Below the pieces are notes generated by a model that worked only from the letters and a program-made list of their open reading frames with translations, searched no databases and had not been told where the DNA came from. Positions 24,202-33,239 of a stretch of 64,000 nucleotides of DNA are shown here, one piece after another. This stretch comes from Candidatus Competibacteraceae bacterium. GTDB lineage: Bacteria; Pseudomonadota; Gammaproteobacteria; Competibacterales; Competibacteraceae. The stretch covers positions 124,001-188,000 of the forward strand of contig RXIV01000008.1 of assembly GCA_003989085.1 (NCBI GenBank), in the 5' to 3' direction. Every line of letters begins with the position of its first letter. Position 1 is the first letter of the stretch. The position numbers and the translations under genes are program-made.

Positions 24202-26616
24202 TTACCACTTACCCGCTACGGGTAAATCACCCTTGACGCCGAAACTGCCGACGTAGCAGCGATCCACGCTACAGCCATCCCAGAGGCCGTTGCCGTTGTA
24301 GTCCAGATACCAGGTGCCATTGCGGAACACCCCGACCTTGGCCTTGCCGTCGCCGTTCCAGTCGCCCGCCGCTGGTAAATCGCCGGCCTGACCGAAACTG
24401 CCGACGTAGCAGCGATCCACGCTACAGCCATCCCAGAGGCCGTTGCCGTTGTAGTCTAGGTACCAGGTGCCATTGCGGAACACGCCGACCTTGGCTTTGC
24501 CGTCGCCGTTCCAGTCGCCTGCCGCCGGCAGGTCGCCGGCCTGACCGAAGCTGTTGAAGAGACACAAATCCAACCCACCGTCCTGCTGACAGCCATCCCA
24601 GAGGCCGTTGCCGTTGTAGTCCAGATACCAGGTGCCGTTGCGGAACACCCCGACCTTGGCCTTGCCGTCGCCGTTCCAGTCGCCTGCCGCCGCTAAGTCA
24701 CCCGCCTGACCAAAACTGCCGACGTAGCAGCGATCCACGCTACAGCCATCCCAGAGACCGTTGCCGTTGTAGTCCAGATACCAGGTGCCGTTGCGGAACA
24801 CCCCGACCTTGGCCTTGCCGTCGCCGTTCCAGTCGCCTGCCGCCGCTAAGTCACCCGCCTGACCAAAACTGTTGAAGAGACACAAGTCCTGCCCGCCGTT
24901 CTGCTGACAGCCATCCCATGCGCCGTTGCCGTTGGCATCCAGGTACCAAGTGCCTGCGCGGAATACGCCGACAGCAGCACTAGCGGCTTGCCCGCTCTGA
25001 TTGAAGGTGGCGGTGCAGGTCAGGTTATTGGCGGGCATAGCAAAGCTGGCGGCGCAGGGACTGGGGCTCCAGCCCGCAAAGGTCGAGCCACTGGCTGGGG
25101 TCGCGGTCAAATTTACCGTCGCGCCGGCGGCGTAACTGCCGCCACCGCTGACCGTGCCGGTTCCTGTCCCGGCTTTAGCCAAGGTCAGCGTGTAGGTCGT
25201 GCCACTACTGGCGACGCTAATGCAGTTGGGATAGCTGGCGGCAACGCTGGCTACATAATCCGCTATTTTGCTACTGACTCGATTAGCGGCAATGCCATAG
25301 GTATGGTTTTGCCCGAAGGTTAAGGCAATATTGCTCAGACCCCCACCGAGCTGATGACAATAGCTCATGATCGTGCCATTGCCACCACCGGACGTTCCCC
25401 CAGTGAGGGAGTTGACGCCTGGCAAAGAGGTTGCCCCGCTCCAACAATCGGTTCCGCTCCCAACATAGCAAGCATCCACCGGATTACTGTTGCCGCCAAT
25501 GTTGCCATAGCAGTGGGTATGCGGGGAACTGAAGTTATGCCCAATCTCGTGGGTGACCACGATAATGTCCCATACCGGCTGCGGGTTGTTGATCTGAAAT
25601 TGCCCACTGATGTTGGCGCTGTAGCCATAGCCATAGGTCGTATTACATAAAACACCAAGATAGGCGATACCGCCGCCCAAGCTGCGCCCACTGAGAAAAT
25701 GGGCGGTAGCGCGACTGACCGTAGTCCGGTTTGCGTTCCAGTAACTTTGAAAATCCTCCAAGCCGTTAAGGGTGCTGGTGTGATTCCACGGATCAGATGT
25801 CGGCCCACCTGACCAGAGGCTAACGGAGCTTACAATCAACTTAGCGCTCGCTTCCCGGTTATAAATCACTGAGGCATAAGCGAACAGGTTGCCAATATAG
25901 CTGGTTGCCGCATCGCTGTTTCCGAACAGCGTATAAAACTCGCCATCGGTTTCGATAGCCACTGGAACCTTATAAAACTGACCGGCGGATAGCGGGACCG
26001 CAGGAACGGTATCCAGATGAAATAATGAAGGAGGAGTCAGCTCCTTCATCCGCCCTTCAACACCACACTGAAAGGGAGGTAATCCCATTAACCCTCCGCT
26101 CTGAGCCACTTCTCGACTCACTAGCCCTAAATGGGGCCCCCCTGCCGCAGTGCCGCCGGCCAGAATCCAAAGCTTTTCCCCTTGTTGTGCAATACCGCGC
26201 ATGGTTCCATCAGGATCGGCGGATAGCACGACGAGAGAATGGGGTGCGCCAGCGATCTCACCCTTAAAATAGGCACTGGCCGGACGAGATTGAATCTGTT
26301 CATGCCCTTGCCCATCATGCACCACAATCTGGACGTCAGGGGCAAATACCTCAAATCGCTCCAATTTCAAGCTGGCTGGTGAGGTTTCGCCATCCAGAAT
26401 TATCTGATCTAAACGCAGCGATTGAGCGACCGGGATTTGCAGCAAGTCTGCCGCTTGAATCTGATTGGCATTCGTCGTTGTCGCCTGTGCCGGCAGCAGA
26501 GGAGTACACAAGCTGATCAACAGGACCAGCGAGAAAGCGAGTTTTGATATCCGCCAGTAGGACTGGGCAGATGAACAGAGTTTTTTTTCCACCAGAGAAT
26601 GACCTCGTTTTGACAT
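24202..26616 (-). CDS. Secreted reprolysin-like metalloprotease with C-terminal repeat array
   Basis: This 804-residue secreted protein starts with a signal peptide (hydrophobic LAFSLVLLISL, cut near PAQA). A prodomain-like region follows. The M12-type zinc protease domain has HEIGHNFSSPH at 356-366 and the Met-turn IMSYCH at about 416-421. Next comes a Listeria-type bacterial repeat (GTVSGGGSYAAGATVNLTAT, then FAGWS). Five near-identical repeats of 51-55 residues end the protein from about residue 549. Each reads VGVFRNGTWYLDYNGNGLWD, then a cysteine-bearing linker, then FGQAGDL and AAGDWNGDGKAK. They resemble FG-GAP/VCBS-like beta-propeller or calcium-binding units. ATG 26616 is chosen over GTG 26628. 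The protein probably digests or attaches to extracellular material; the target is unknown. Confidence 0.85.
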   Translation of the reverse strand: MSKRGHSLVEKKLCSSAQSYWRISKLAFSLVLLISLCTPLLPAQATTTNANQIQAADLLQIPVAQSLRLDQIILDGETSPASLKLERFEVFAPDVQIVVHDGQGHEQIQSRPASAYFKGEIAGAPHSLVVLSADPDGTMRGIAQQGEKLWILAGGTAAGGPHLGLVSREVAQSGGLMGLPPFQCGVEGRMKELTPPSLFHLDTVPAVPLSAGQFYKVPVAIETDGEFYTLFGNSDAATSYIGNLFAYASVIYNREASAKLIVSSVSLWSGGPTSDPWNHTSTLNGLEDFQSYWNANRTTVSRATAHFLSGRSLGGGIAYLGVLCNTTYGYGYSANISGQFQINNPQPVWDIIVVTHEIGHNFSSPHTHCYGNIGGNSNPVDACYVGSGTDCWSGATSLPGVNSLTGGTSGGGNGTIMSYCHQLGGGLSNIALTFGQNHTYGIAANRVSSKIADYVASVAASYPNCISVASSGTTYTLTLAKAGTGTGTVSGGGSYAAGATVNLTATPASGSTFAGWSPSPCAASFAMPANNLTCTATFNQSGQAASAAVGVFRAGTWYLDANGNGAWDGCQQNGGQDLCLFNSFGQAGDLAAAGDWNGDGKAKVGVFRNGTWYLDYNGNGLWDGCSVDRCYVGSFGQAGDLAAAGDWNGDGKAKVGVFRNGTWYLDYNGNGLWDGCQQDGGLDLCLFNSFGQAGDLPAAGDWNGDGKAKVGVFRNGTWYLDYNGNGLWDGCSVDRCYVGSFGQAGDLPAAGDWNGDGKAKVGVFRNGTWYLDYNGNGLWDGCSVDRCYVGSFGVKGDLPVAGKW
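24205..24972 (-). repeat. Five tandem near-identical coding repeats (about 153-165 bases each)
   Basis: Within the metalloprotease gene the coding units at about 24808-24972, 24655-24807, 24490-24654, 24337-24489 and 24205-24336 repeat almost word for word at the DNA level. They alternate between a long form with linker CQQDGGLDLCLF and a short form with linker CSVDRCYV (order long, short, long, short, short). The last copy is truncated. Near identity suggests recent duplication or gene conversion. Confidence 0.9.
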
Positions 26617-26698
26617 GAATGACCACACTTTAATACTTCGAACAATTTTAGTTTTTCAAGGGGTTTTGTAGAGCTGATGTTCCAAAGCAGATTTTAGC

Positions 26699-26718
26699 CC
26701 ATTACACTAGTGTAATGG
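26699..26718. promoter_or_regulatory. Perfect 20-base palindrome upstream of the metalloprotease gene
   Basis: CCATTACACTAGTGTAATGG is a perfect inverted repeat without a loop, about 83 bases before the metalloprotease start and downstream of the MaoC gene. With no loop and no T-run it looks like a dimer-binding operator and not a terminator. The remaining part of the 290-base gap (26617-26906) is AT-rich and holds no recognised gene. Confidence 0.55.
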
Positions 26719-26906
26719 CTCCAAACCCCGATTTTCACGAGAACCTTCGAAGACCTCCTAATCTGGAGAAAAGAGAATGGGTTGAATAAAAACAACCGCT
26801 GCAATTGATTGATAAAAATAATTCAGTGCTTGCTGACCAGCAAGCCGGAGCCCGCCCTGGATGAGCAACAATCGGCAGTTTATGACGGGCAGCGGCGGGC
26901 GGGCTC

Positions 26907-27365
26907 TTAGGATTTGGCGCGACGACTGACCATAAAGGTTGCGACGCCTTCCACCACGATCTTGTCGGCCACCATGCAAATCGTACTCATCACCACCCTC
27001 CGCCGTTCCTGATTGATCTCTTGGATGGTGCAAGTGGCGGTTACAGTGTCACCGATCCGCACCGGCGCCTTAAAGCGCAACTGCTGATCGACATAGATGC
27101 AGCCTGGCCCTGGCAGGCGGGTGCCGGCTACACAGGAAATCAGCCCAGCACAGAACATGCCATGCGCGATCCGGCTCTTGAACTGAGTCTGAGCAGCAAA
27201 GACCTCATTGCAATGCACCGGATTGTTGTCCCCGGTCAGTCCGGCGAACATCACTACGTCTGTTTCAGTGACAGTCTTGGCGTGCGAGGCGCTCATACCA
27301 ACAGCTAGATCTTCTAGGTAGTAGCCGTGGATGCTGTCGTTATAGCCTTCGTGGTTGGAATACAT
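26907..27365 (-). CDS. phaJ: MaoC-family (R)-specific enoyl-CoA hydratase
   Basis: This 152-residue hot-dog fold protein is of the MaoC/PhaJ type, which hydrates trans-2-enoyl-CoA to (R)-3-hydroxyacyl-CoA and so can feed beta-oxidation intermediates into PHA. The active-site block FAGLTGDNNPVHCNEVFA holds the catalytic aspartate and histidine, and SRIAHGMFCAGLIS is the following conserved helix. From ATG 27365 the start YSNHEGYNDSIHGYYLEDL is as in relatives, with GGAG eight bases upstream. A longer version from ATG 27500, with AGAGGAG five bases upstream, would add 45 residues that do not resemble the family. It is divergent from etfB. The substrate range cannot be told, so the symbol is by role. 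Confidence 0.82.
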   Translation of the reverse strand: MYSNHEGYNDSIHGYYLEDLAVGMSASHAKTVTETDVVMFAGLTGDNNPVHCNEVFAAQTQFKSRIAHGMFCAGLISCVAGTRLPGPGCIYVDQQLRFKAPVRIGDTVTATCTIQEINQERRRVVMSTICMVADKIVVEGVATFMVSRRAKS

Positions 27366-27662
27366 GCGCTGCTCCAGTTGAGTCTGAGTTAAGGGAAGAG
27401 GGTTGGGCAAAGGCCGGTGGGAAATGTTCAGGCAATCCAGATTCAGGCGTTCGGATCGATCACCACCCGATAGCGCCTTGAACAGCATGGTTTCAGTCAT
27501 GTCCGCTCCTCTTGTGATGCAGGAGCGAAATCCGGCTAGGCGGCGGTGACCGGCCAATAAAGGCATTGCATAGCTGGGGGGGACTAAATACCATAACTTA
27601 ACAGGGTTTAAACTCGCTGGATTCATTCCGTTAGCTGAACAATTCCCAGAGCAAGGTGAACA

Positions 27663-28412
27663 ATGAAAATTCTAGTTGCCGTAAAACGGGTTGTTGACTA
27701 CAACGTCAAGGTTCGAGCAAAAGCCGATGGTTCCGGCGTGGAAACCGCCAATGTCAAGATGTCCATGAACCCGTTCGACGAGATCGCCATTGAAGAAGCG
27801 GTCCGGTTGCAGGAGGCCGGCAAAGCCAAGGAAATCGTGGCGGTGTCGCTGGGGGTGGCTGCTTGCCAGGACACCATCCGTACGGCGCTGGCGATGGGCG
27901 CTGACCGGGGGATTCTGGTGGAAACTGACGCCGAGCTGCAACCGCTGGCGGTCGCCAAGCTACTCAAGGTGGTTGTCGAGAAAGAACAGCCTGACCTGAT
28001 CATTCTTGGCAAACAGGCGATTGACGACGACGCTAACCAGACCGGCCAGATGCTGGCGGCGCTGTTGGGCTGGTCGCAGGGCACCTTCGCGTCGAAGGTT
28101 GAAATCGGCGACGGCGCTATCAACGTCACCCGTGAAGTAGACGGTGGGTTGGAAACAGTAGCGATCAAGCTGCCAGCGGTGGTTACCTCCGACCTGCGGC
28201 TCAACGAGCCTCGCTTCGTCAAATTGCCGAATATCATGAAAGCCAAGAAGAAGCCGTTAGCGGTGCTGAAGCCGGCGGAACTGGGCGTGGATATTGCCCC
28301 CCGGCTGATCACACTCAAGGTGCAGGAGCCACCCAAGCGTCAGGCTGGCATCAAGGTCGACGCCGTCGCCATTCTGGTCGACAAACTCCGCAACGAAGCG
28401 CACGTCATTTAA
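27663..28412 (+). CDS. etfB: Electron transfer flavoprotein, beta subunit
   Basis: EtfB pairs with EtfA to carry electrons from acyl-CoA dehydrogenases to the respiratory chain. The 249-residue protein begins [18 protein letters not shown] and has the AMP-binding region with [19 protein letters not shown] and the signature [20 protein letters not shown]. These match the housekeeping type-I ETF. etfA follows after 18 bases and an acyl-CoA dehydrogenase gene after that. The divergent hydratase gene shares the upstream 297-base gap, in which no further gene was seen. Confidence 0.96.
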   Translation: MKILVAVKRVVDYNVKVRAKADGSGVETANVKMSMNPFDEIAIEEAVRLQEAGKAKEIVAVSLGVAACQDTIRTALAMGADRGILVETDAELQPLAVAKLLKVVVEKEQPDLIILGKQAIDDDANQTGQMLAALLGWSQGTFASKVEIGDGAINVTREVDGGLETVAIKLPAVVTSDLRLNEPRFVKLPNIMKAKKKPLAVLKPAELGVDIAPRLITLKVQEPPKRQAGIKVDAVAILVDKLRNEAHVI

Positions 28413-28430
28413 CGCCGCGAGTATCGAATC

Positions 28431-29381
28431 ATGAGTATTCTGGTTATTGCCGAACACGACAACGCCGTCCTCAAGGCGGCGACGCTAAACACAATCACCG
28501 CTGCCTCACAGCTGGGCGGCGACATTGCCATTCTAGTGGCTGGCCATCAATGCGGCGCGGTTGCTCAAGCCGCCGCTCAGGTGGTCGGGGTTAAGAAAGT
28601 GCTGGTGGCCGATGCCTCACATTACGCGAATCAACTGGCCGAAAATGTGGCGGCGCTGGTAGTCAGTCTGGCTGGGGGTTATAGTCATATTCTGGCTCCG
28701 GCGACCGCCGCCGGTAAAAATACCTTGCCCCGGGTCGCCGCGCTGCTGGATGTGGCGCAGATTTCCGACGTGATCAAGGTCGAGAGCGCCGACACTTTTG
28801 TTCGCCCGATCTATGCCGGCAACGTGCTGGCGACCGTGCAATCGCAAGACTCAGTCAAAGTGATGACGGTGCGTGGCACGGCTTTTCCTGCCGCCGCCAC
28901 GACGGGTAGCCCGGCGAGCATTGAAGCGGTTGCGCCGGTGGCGGATGCTGGCCTTTCCAGTTTCGTTGGTCAGCAGTTGACCCAGTCGGATCGCCCGGAA
29001 CTGACCGCTGCCCGGATCATCATCTCCGGCGGGCGCGGCATGGGTAATGGCGATAATTTCAAGCTGCTGGAAGATGTCGCCGACAAACTCAGCGCCGCAG
29101 TGGGTGCGTCGCGGGCGGCAGTAGACGCCGGTTTTGTCCCGAATGACTATCAGGTTGGCCAGACCGGCAAGGTGGTTGCGCCCGATCTCTACATCGCGGT
29201 CGGCATTTCCGGGGCGATTCAGCATCTGGCTGGAATGAAAGACAGCAAGGTGATCGTCGCCATCAACAAGGATGAGGAAGCACCGATCTTCCAGGTTGCT
29301 GATTACGGGCTGGTGGCTGATCTGTTCGTTGCCGTACCCGAATTTTCCAAGGAACTGGATCAGCTCAAAGCCGCCGGCTGA
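28431..29381 (+). CDS. etfA: Electron transfer flavoprotein, alpha subunit
   Basis: EtfA holds the FAD of the ETF heterodimer. The 316-residue protein has an N-terminal ETF domain and the C-terminal FAD-binding domain with [34 protein letters not shown] residues and the signature [20 protein letters not shown]. It lies directly behind etfB, and a terminator separates it from the acyl-CoA dehydrogenase gene. Confidence 0.96.
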   Translation: MSILVIAEHDNAVLKAATLNTITAASQLGGDIAILVAGHQCGAVAQAAAQVVGVKKVLVADASHYANQLAENVAALVVSLAGGYSHILAPATAAGKNTLPRVAALLDVAQISDVIKVESADTFVRPIYAGNVLATVQSQDSVKVMTVRGTAFPAAATTGSPASIEAVAPVADAGLSSFVGQQLTQSDRPELTAARIIISGGRGMGNGDNFKLLEDVADKLSAAVGASRAAVDAGFVPNDYQVGQTGKVVAPDLYIAVGISGAIQHLAGMKDSKVIVAINKDEEAPIFQVADYGLVADLFVAVPEFSKELDQLKAAG

Positions 29382-29408
29382 GCTATTGAATCCGGTAATC
29401 CCGCCTTC

Positions 29409-29439
29409 CGCGCCGTCGTTCCGGCGGCGCTGGTTTTTT
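29409..29439 (+). terminator. Terminator after etfBA
   Basis: GCGCCG (29410-29415) pairs with CGGCGC (29425-29430), followed by GG and a T-run at 29434-29439. It lies 41 bases before the acyl-CoA dehydrogenase start and may only partly stop transcription. Confidence 0.7.
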
Positions 29440-29480
29440 GGTCCCGCATCGTTTATCCCGTATTCTTCCAAGGAGGCGTC

Positions 29481-31274
29481 ATGACCGCCTATACCGCCCC
29501 AACCCGCGATATGCAGTTTGTGATTGATGAATTGGCCAGCTTGGCTGAGGTCGCTGCGCTGCCCGCCTTTGCTGAACAGGACATCGGCCTGGAACTGGTC
29601 GAAGCCGTGCTGGAAGAAGCCGCCAAACTGGCCGCCGAGGTGCTAGCTCCGCTCAACCATTCGGGTGATGCCCAGGGAGCGCGGCTGGTTCCAGATCAGG
29701 GCGTGATCCCGGCAGATGGCTTCGCCGACGCGTACCGGAGTTTTGTGGCCGGCGGCTGGAACGGGGTCAGTTCTCCCACCGAATACGGCGGCCAGGGGTT
29801 GCCGGAGCTGTTCAATACCGCCGCTCAGGAAATGTGGAACTCGGCCAATATGTCATTTGCGCTGTGCCCGCTACTGAATGCCGGGGCGATTGAAGCGATT
29901 AGCCAGGCGGGTTCCGCGAGGCAGCAGGCGTTGTATCTGCCGAAGATGATCAGCGGCGAATGGACCGGCACCATGAATCTGACTGAATCTCAGGCCGGCT
30001 CCGATTTATCGGCGGTGCGAAGTCGGGCGACGCCGGAAGGTGATCATTACCGCATCTTCGGCCAGAAAATTTTCATTACCTGGGGCGAACACAACATGAC
30101 CGCCAACACCATTCATCTGGTGCTGGCCCGTACCCCGAACGCTCCGGAAGGGGTCAAGGGAATTTCGCTGTTTATCGTGCCCAAGTTTCTGGTGAATCCG
30201 GATGGTTCGCTGGGCGCTCGCAATGATGTTCACGCAGTCTCTATCGAACACAAGCTGGGGATTCACGCCAGCCCGACTTGTGTGATGGCGTTTGGCGACG
30301 GGGAAGGCGCGGTTGGAGAACTGGTTGGGGAGGAGAATCAAGGCCTGGCCTATATGTTCATCATGATGAACGCGGCCCGGTTCAAGGTTGGTCTGCAAGG
30401 GCTGGCGATTGGCGAGCGGGCTTATCAGGCGGCTCGTGAATACGCCAGGGACCGGGTGCAGGGTCGGCCCATCGGAGTTCGCAGCGGCGACCGGGTGACG
30501 ATCATCCACCATCCCGATGTGCGGCGGATGCTACTGAGTATGAAGGCTCAGAATGAGGCGATGCGGGCGCTGGCCTATACGGTGGCGGCGCAGATCGACA
30601 TCGCCCATGATCATCCTGATCCAGCAGTGCGCCAACGTCATCAGGCACGGGTCGATCTACTGATTCCGGTAGTTAAGGGCTGGTGTACCGAGATCGGCAT
30701 CGAAGTAGCCTCGCTCGGCGTGCAAGTGCATGGCGGCATGGGTTTTATCGAGGAAACCGGCGCGTGCCAGCATCTGCGTGACTCGCGGATCACCACCATT
30801 TATGAAGGTACGACCGGGATTCAGGCAGCGGATCTGGCCGGGCGTAAGCTGAATATGGATAAAGGTGCGGCGATGCAGGCGCTGATTGCTGACATGGAAA
30901 CCACGGTCGGCGAACTGGGACAGGCGGCAGGCGATGATCTGACGACGATCCAGGCGGCGCTGAGCGAGGGTGTCAAGGCGCTAGCCGGGGCGACCGGGTG
31001 GATTTTAAACAGCCGTGATCCCAATGCGGTCATGGCGGTATCGGTGGATTATCTGATGCTGGCCGGCTACGTCTGCGGTGGTTGGCAGATGGCCCGTGCG
31101 GCGGTGGCGGCGCAGCGCAAGTTGATGATTGGTGCCGATCCGGTGTTCCATGAGGGCAAGTTGATCACCGCTCGCTATTACGCGGAACACGTCTTGCCCA
31201 AGGCTGGCGCATTGTTGCGGTCGGTGCAAAGCGGCGGCGTGTCGATTCTGGCGATGACCGAAGAGCAGTTTTAG
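29481..31274 (+). CDS. Acyl-CoA dehydrogenase, long form
   Basis: This 597-residue flavoenzyme belongs to the large acyl-CoA dehydrogenases that have an extra C-terminal domain (as in DmdC-like and phenylacyl-CoA dehydrogenases). It introduces the 2,3-double bond into acyl-CoA and passes electrons to ETF. MNLTESQAGSDLSAVRSRAT and GQKIFITWGEHNM are the FAD/substrate blocks. VQVHGGMGFIEETGACQHLRD and IYEGTTGIQAADLAGRKL carry the usual dehydrogenase end with the catalytic glutamate region. AGGAGG at 29471-29476 supports ATG 29481. Its place behind etfBA fits a beta-oxidation role; the chain-length preference is unknown. Confidence 0.9.
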   Translation: MTAYTAPTRDMQFVIDELASLAEVAALPAFAEQDIGLELVEAVLEEAAKLAAEVLAPLNHSGDAQGARLVPDQGVIPADGFADAYRSFVAGGWNGVSSPTEYGGQGLPELFNTAAQEMWNSANMSFALCPLLNAGAIEAISQAGSARQQALYLPKMISGEWTGTMNLTESQAGSDLSAVRSRATPEGDHYRIFGQKIFITWGEHNMTANTIHLVLARTPNAPEGVKGISLFIVPKFLVNPDGSLGARNDVHAVSIEHKLGIHASPTCVMAFGDGEGAVGELVGEENQGLAYMFIMMNAARFKVGLQGLAIGERAYQAAREYARDRVQGRPIGVRSGDRVTIIHHPDVRRMLLSMKAQNEAMRALAYTVAAQIDIAHDHPDPAVRQRHQARVDLLIPVVKGWCTEIGIEVASLGVQVHGGMGFIEETGACQHLRDSRITTIYEGTTGIQAADLAGRKLNMDKGAAMQALIADMETTVGELGQAAGDDLTTIQAALSEGVKALAGATGWILNSRDPNAVMAVSVDYLMLAGYVCGGWQMARAAVAAQRKLMIGADPVFHEGKLITARYYAEHVLPKAGALLRSVQSGGVSILAMTEEQF

Positions 31275-31281
31275 CGATGGT

Positions 31282-31322
31282 GCCCGACTCCCTTTCCGGC
31301 AAGAGGGCGGGGGATGTCGGGC
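31282..31322. terminator. Possible terminator between converging genes
   Basis: GCCCGAC and GTCGGGC form a seven-base stem around a long GC-rich inner region, between the stops of the acyl-CoA dehydrogenase and tusA genes. There is no good T-run, so the call is weak. Confidence 0.35.
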
Positions 31323-31325
31323 TAT

Positions 31326-31556
31326 TTAGGCCTTGCGCAGCAGAAAATGGAACTGTCCGTGATCTTCACGCACGTCCAGCAGGGCGTGGCCTAACTGTCG
31401 GCTGAATGTCTCAAAGTCCCGGACCGAATCTGGATCCGTGGCGATAATGCGCAGCACCTGACCGCTACGCAGACTGGCCAGGGCTTTCTTGGCCTTGAGA
31501 ATCGGCAAGGGACAACTGAGTCCCGCCGTGTCCAACTCCGCATCAATTGCCGTCAT
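31326..31556 (-). CDS. tusA: TusA-family sulfur carrier protein
   Basis: TusA-like proteins pass persulfide sulfur for tRNA thiolation and cofactor synthesis. The 76-residue protein has the hallmark CPLPILKAKKAL, with the active cysteine at 15 inside the CPxP motif, and the GQVLRIIATDPDSVRDF strand-helix. It is divergent from a BepA-type protease gene; tusA-like and bepA genes are often close in gammaproteobacteria. A few paralogues (YeeD, YedF) share this motif, so a role other than tRNA thiolation is possible. Confidence 0.88.
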   Translation of the reverse strand: MTAIDAELDTAGLSCPLPILKAKKALASLRSGQVLRIIATDPDSVRDFETFSRQLGHALLDVREDHGQFHFLLRKA

Positions 31557-31682
31557 AAAGGTTGGTGGATAGCTGGAAGAAGGTTGTTATTCAACCATGC
31601 CGGTTCCGCCGGCGCAAATTCTGGAACCCCCGACCGGTGATCCAGTCTCATTGGATTACCCGTGGCCTGTCTGTGAAATCCT

Positions 31683-33161
31683 ATGTCCCACCGCCTGCTT
31701 CCCCTTAGTCTTAGTTTGATGCTGGTTCTGACGCCCATCGCATCGACCCCTGCCCAAATGATCCGCCTGCCGGACATGGGCGACGCCTCCCAGGTCGACT
31801 TCGGCTCGGACGAGGAGCAGAAGCTGGGCCTCGAAATTATGCGGAAGTTACGCGAGCGCGATCTGATTCTCGACGACGCCCAGCTGACCGAATACCTCAA
31901 TTCTATCGGCCAGAGTATCGTCACTTACGCTGATCAGAACGGCACGCCCTATGTTTTTTTCATTGTCCGTGATACGGATATTAATGCCTTTGCCCTGCCG
32001 TACAACTTTATCGGGGTCAACATCGGCTTGCTGCTGGCTACCGAGCGGGAAGACGAACTGGCCGGAGTTCTAGCTCACGAAATCGCCCATGTTTCGCAAC
32101 GGCATATCGTCCGCGCCATCGCCGATTCCAAGCGGATGACCCTGCCGCTGGCGGCAGCCATGCTGGCTGGGGCTGCGCTGGCCGCAGCCAGTAAACAGGG
32201 AGGGCAGGCAGCGATGATGGGATCGCTGGCCGCCAGCGCCCAACATCAGATCAGCTTCACTCGCGCCAACGAGCAAGAAGCGGATCGAATCGGGATGCAG
32301 CTTCTTGCCAAGGCTGGCTTTGATCCACGCGGCATGAGCGATTTCTTTACCAAGTTGGAGCGTCAATCCGGTGGCGAGGCACGCAACCAGATTCCTGAGA
32401 TGCTGCTGACGCACCCGCGCCCGGAAAACCGGGTCGCCGACACCCAGGATCGGGTTGAGATTCCGTCGTTACGGCGCACCGCGCCCCGTGACCGCAAGGC
32501 TTACGAGTTGGCTAAAGCCCGAGCGCTGGTGCTGGCGACGGATGACAACCGGACCCTGATCCGCAATCTGGAAACTGTACTGGCTAAAGGCAGCCCTGCT
32601 AACGATGCGGCGAATCGTTACGCTTATGCACTGGCGCTGCGGCAGGCGGGTCGTTACCAAGAGGCCCAAACCCAAATTGCCCGTCTGCTTAAAAACGATC
32701 CCGACCGGCTGGCGCTGCGGCTTGAAGCGGCCGAACTGGCGCTGGCCCAGGGTGACCGGGCGCAAGCCTGGCGGCTGTTTGAGGACATCCGCCAGTTGTA
32801 TCCCGATGATTTTACCTTGGCGATGCACTACGGGTTGGCGCTGTCCACCCAGGGCGATCCGAAGCTCGCCTTGAAGCTGCTGCAACCGCAACTGCGTCGC
32901 CGGCCCAATGATCCAACGCTGTACGCGACCTACGCCCAGGCGGCGCAGCGGGCCGGCGATCTGGCGGCGACTCATGCGACGATGGCCGAATACCACTATC
33001 TGAACGGTGAATTACTGCCCGCCATCGAGCAACTGGAACTTGGGCTGAAAGATCCGGGGTTGTCTCCCAATCAGGAAGCGCAATTACGCGCTCGGCTCAA
33101 GCAGTTCAGGGCCGAAGCCGGCGTTCTGAATCCATCGCTTTCCAAACGGACTACGCCCTGA
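31683..33161 (+). CDS. bepA: BepA-like M48 periplasmic metalloprotease with TPR domain
   Basis: BepA helps assemble LptD in the outer membrane and degrades misassembled proteins. The 492-residue precursor has a signal peptide (ending about SMLVLTPIASTPAQ) and an M48 domain with HEIAH at 132-136 and the third zinc ligand in NEQEADRIG. Its C-terminal part is made of TPR helices from about residue 280, for example YAYALALRQAGRYQEAQTQI and LRLEAAELALAQGDRAQAWR. The length is close to that of E. coli BepA (487). phaE follows after 78 bases, but a shared role is unlikely. Confidence 0.9.
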   Translation: MSHRLLPLSLSLMLVLTPIASTPAQMIRLPDMGDASQVDFGSDEEQKLGLEIMRKLRERDLILDDAQLTEYLNSIGQSIVTYADQNGTPYVFFIVRDTDINAFALPYNFIGVNIGLLLATEREDELAGVLAHEIAHVSQRHIVRAIADSKRMTLPLAAAMLAGAALAAASKQGGQAAMMGSLAASAQHQISFTRANEQEADRIGMQLLAKAGFDPRGMSDFFTKLERQSGGEARNQIPEMLLTHPRPENRVADTQDRVEIPSLRRTAPRDRKAYELAKARALVLATDDNRTLIRNLETVLAKGSPANDAANRYAYALALRQAGRYQEAQTQIARLLKNDPDRLALRLEAAELALAQGDRAQAWRLFEDIRQLYPDDFTLAMHYGLALSTQGDPKLALKLLQPQLRRRPNDPTLYATYAQAAQRAGDLAATHATMAEYHYLNGELLPAIEQLELGLKDPGLSPNQEAQLRARLKQFRAEAGVLNPSLSKRTTP

Positions 33162-33239
33162 ACCGGCCCCACCGATCCTGTTGGCAACCGCTATACTCAA
33201 GTTGCTGCCGAATTCCCACCTTTAGGACGCCGCTTTGCT

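Noticed and set aside
24205..24972. Regular repeats that might suggest a CRISPR array
   Set aside because: The units are about 150-165 bases, lie in frame within one gene and encode similar protein modules with no unique spacers.
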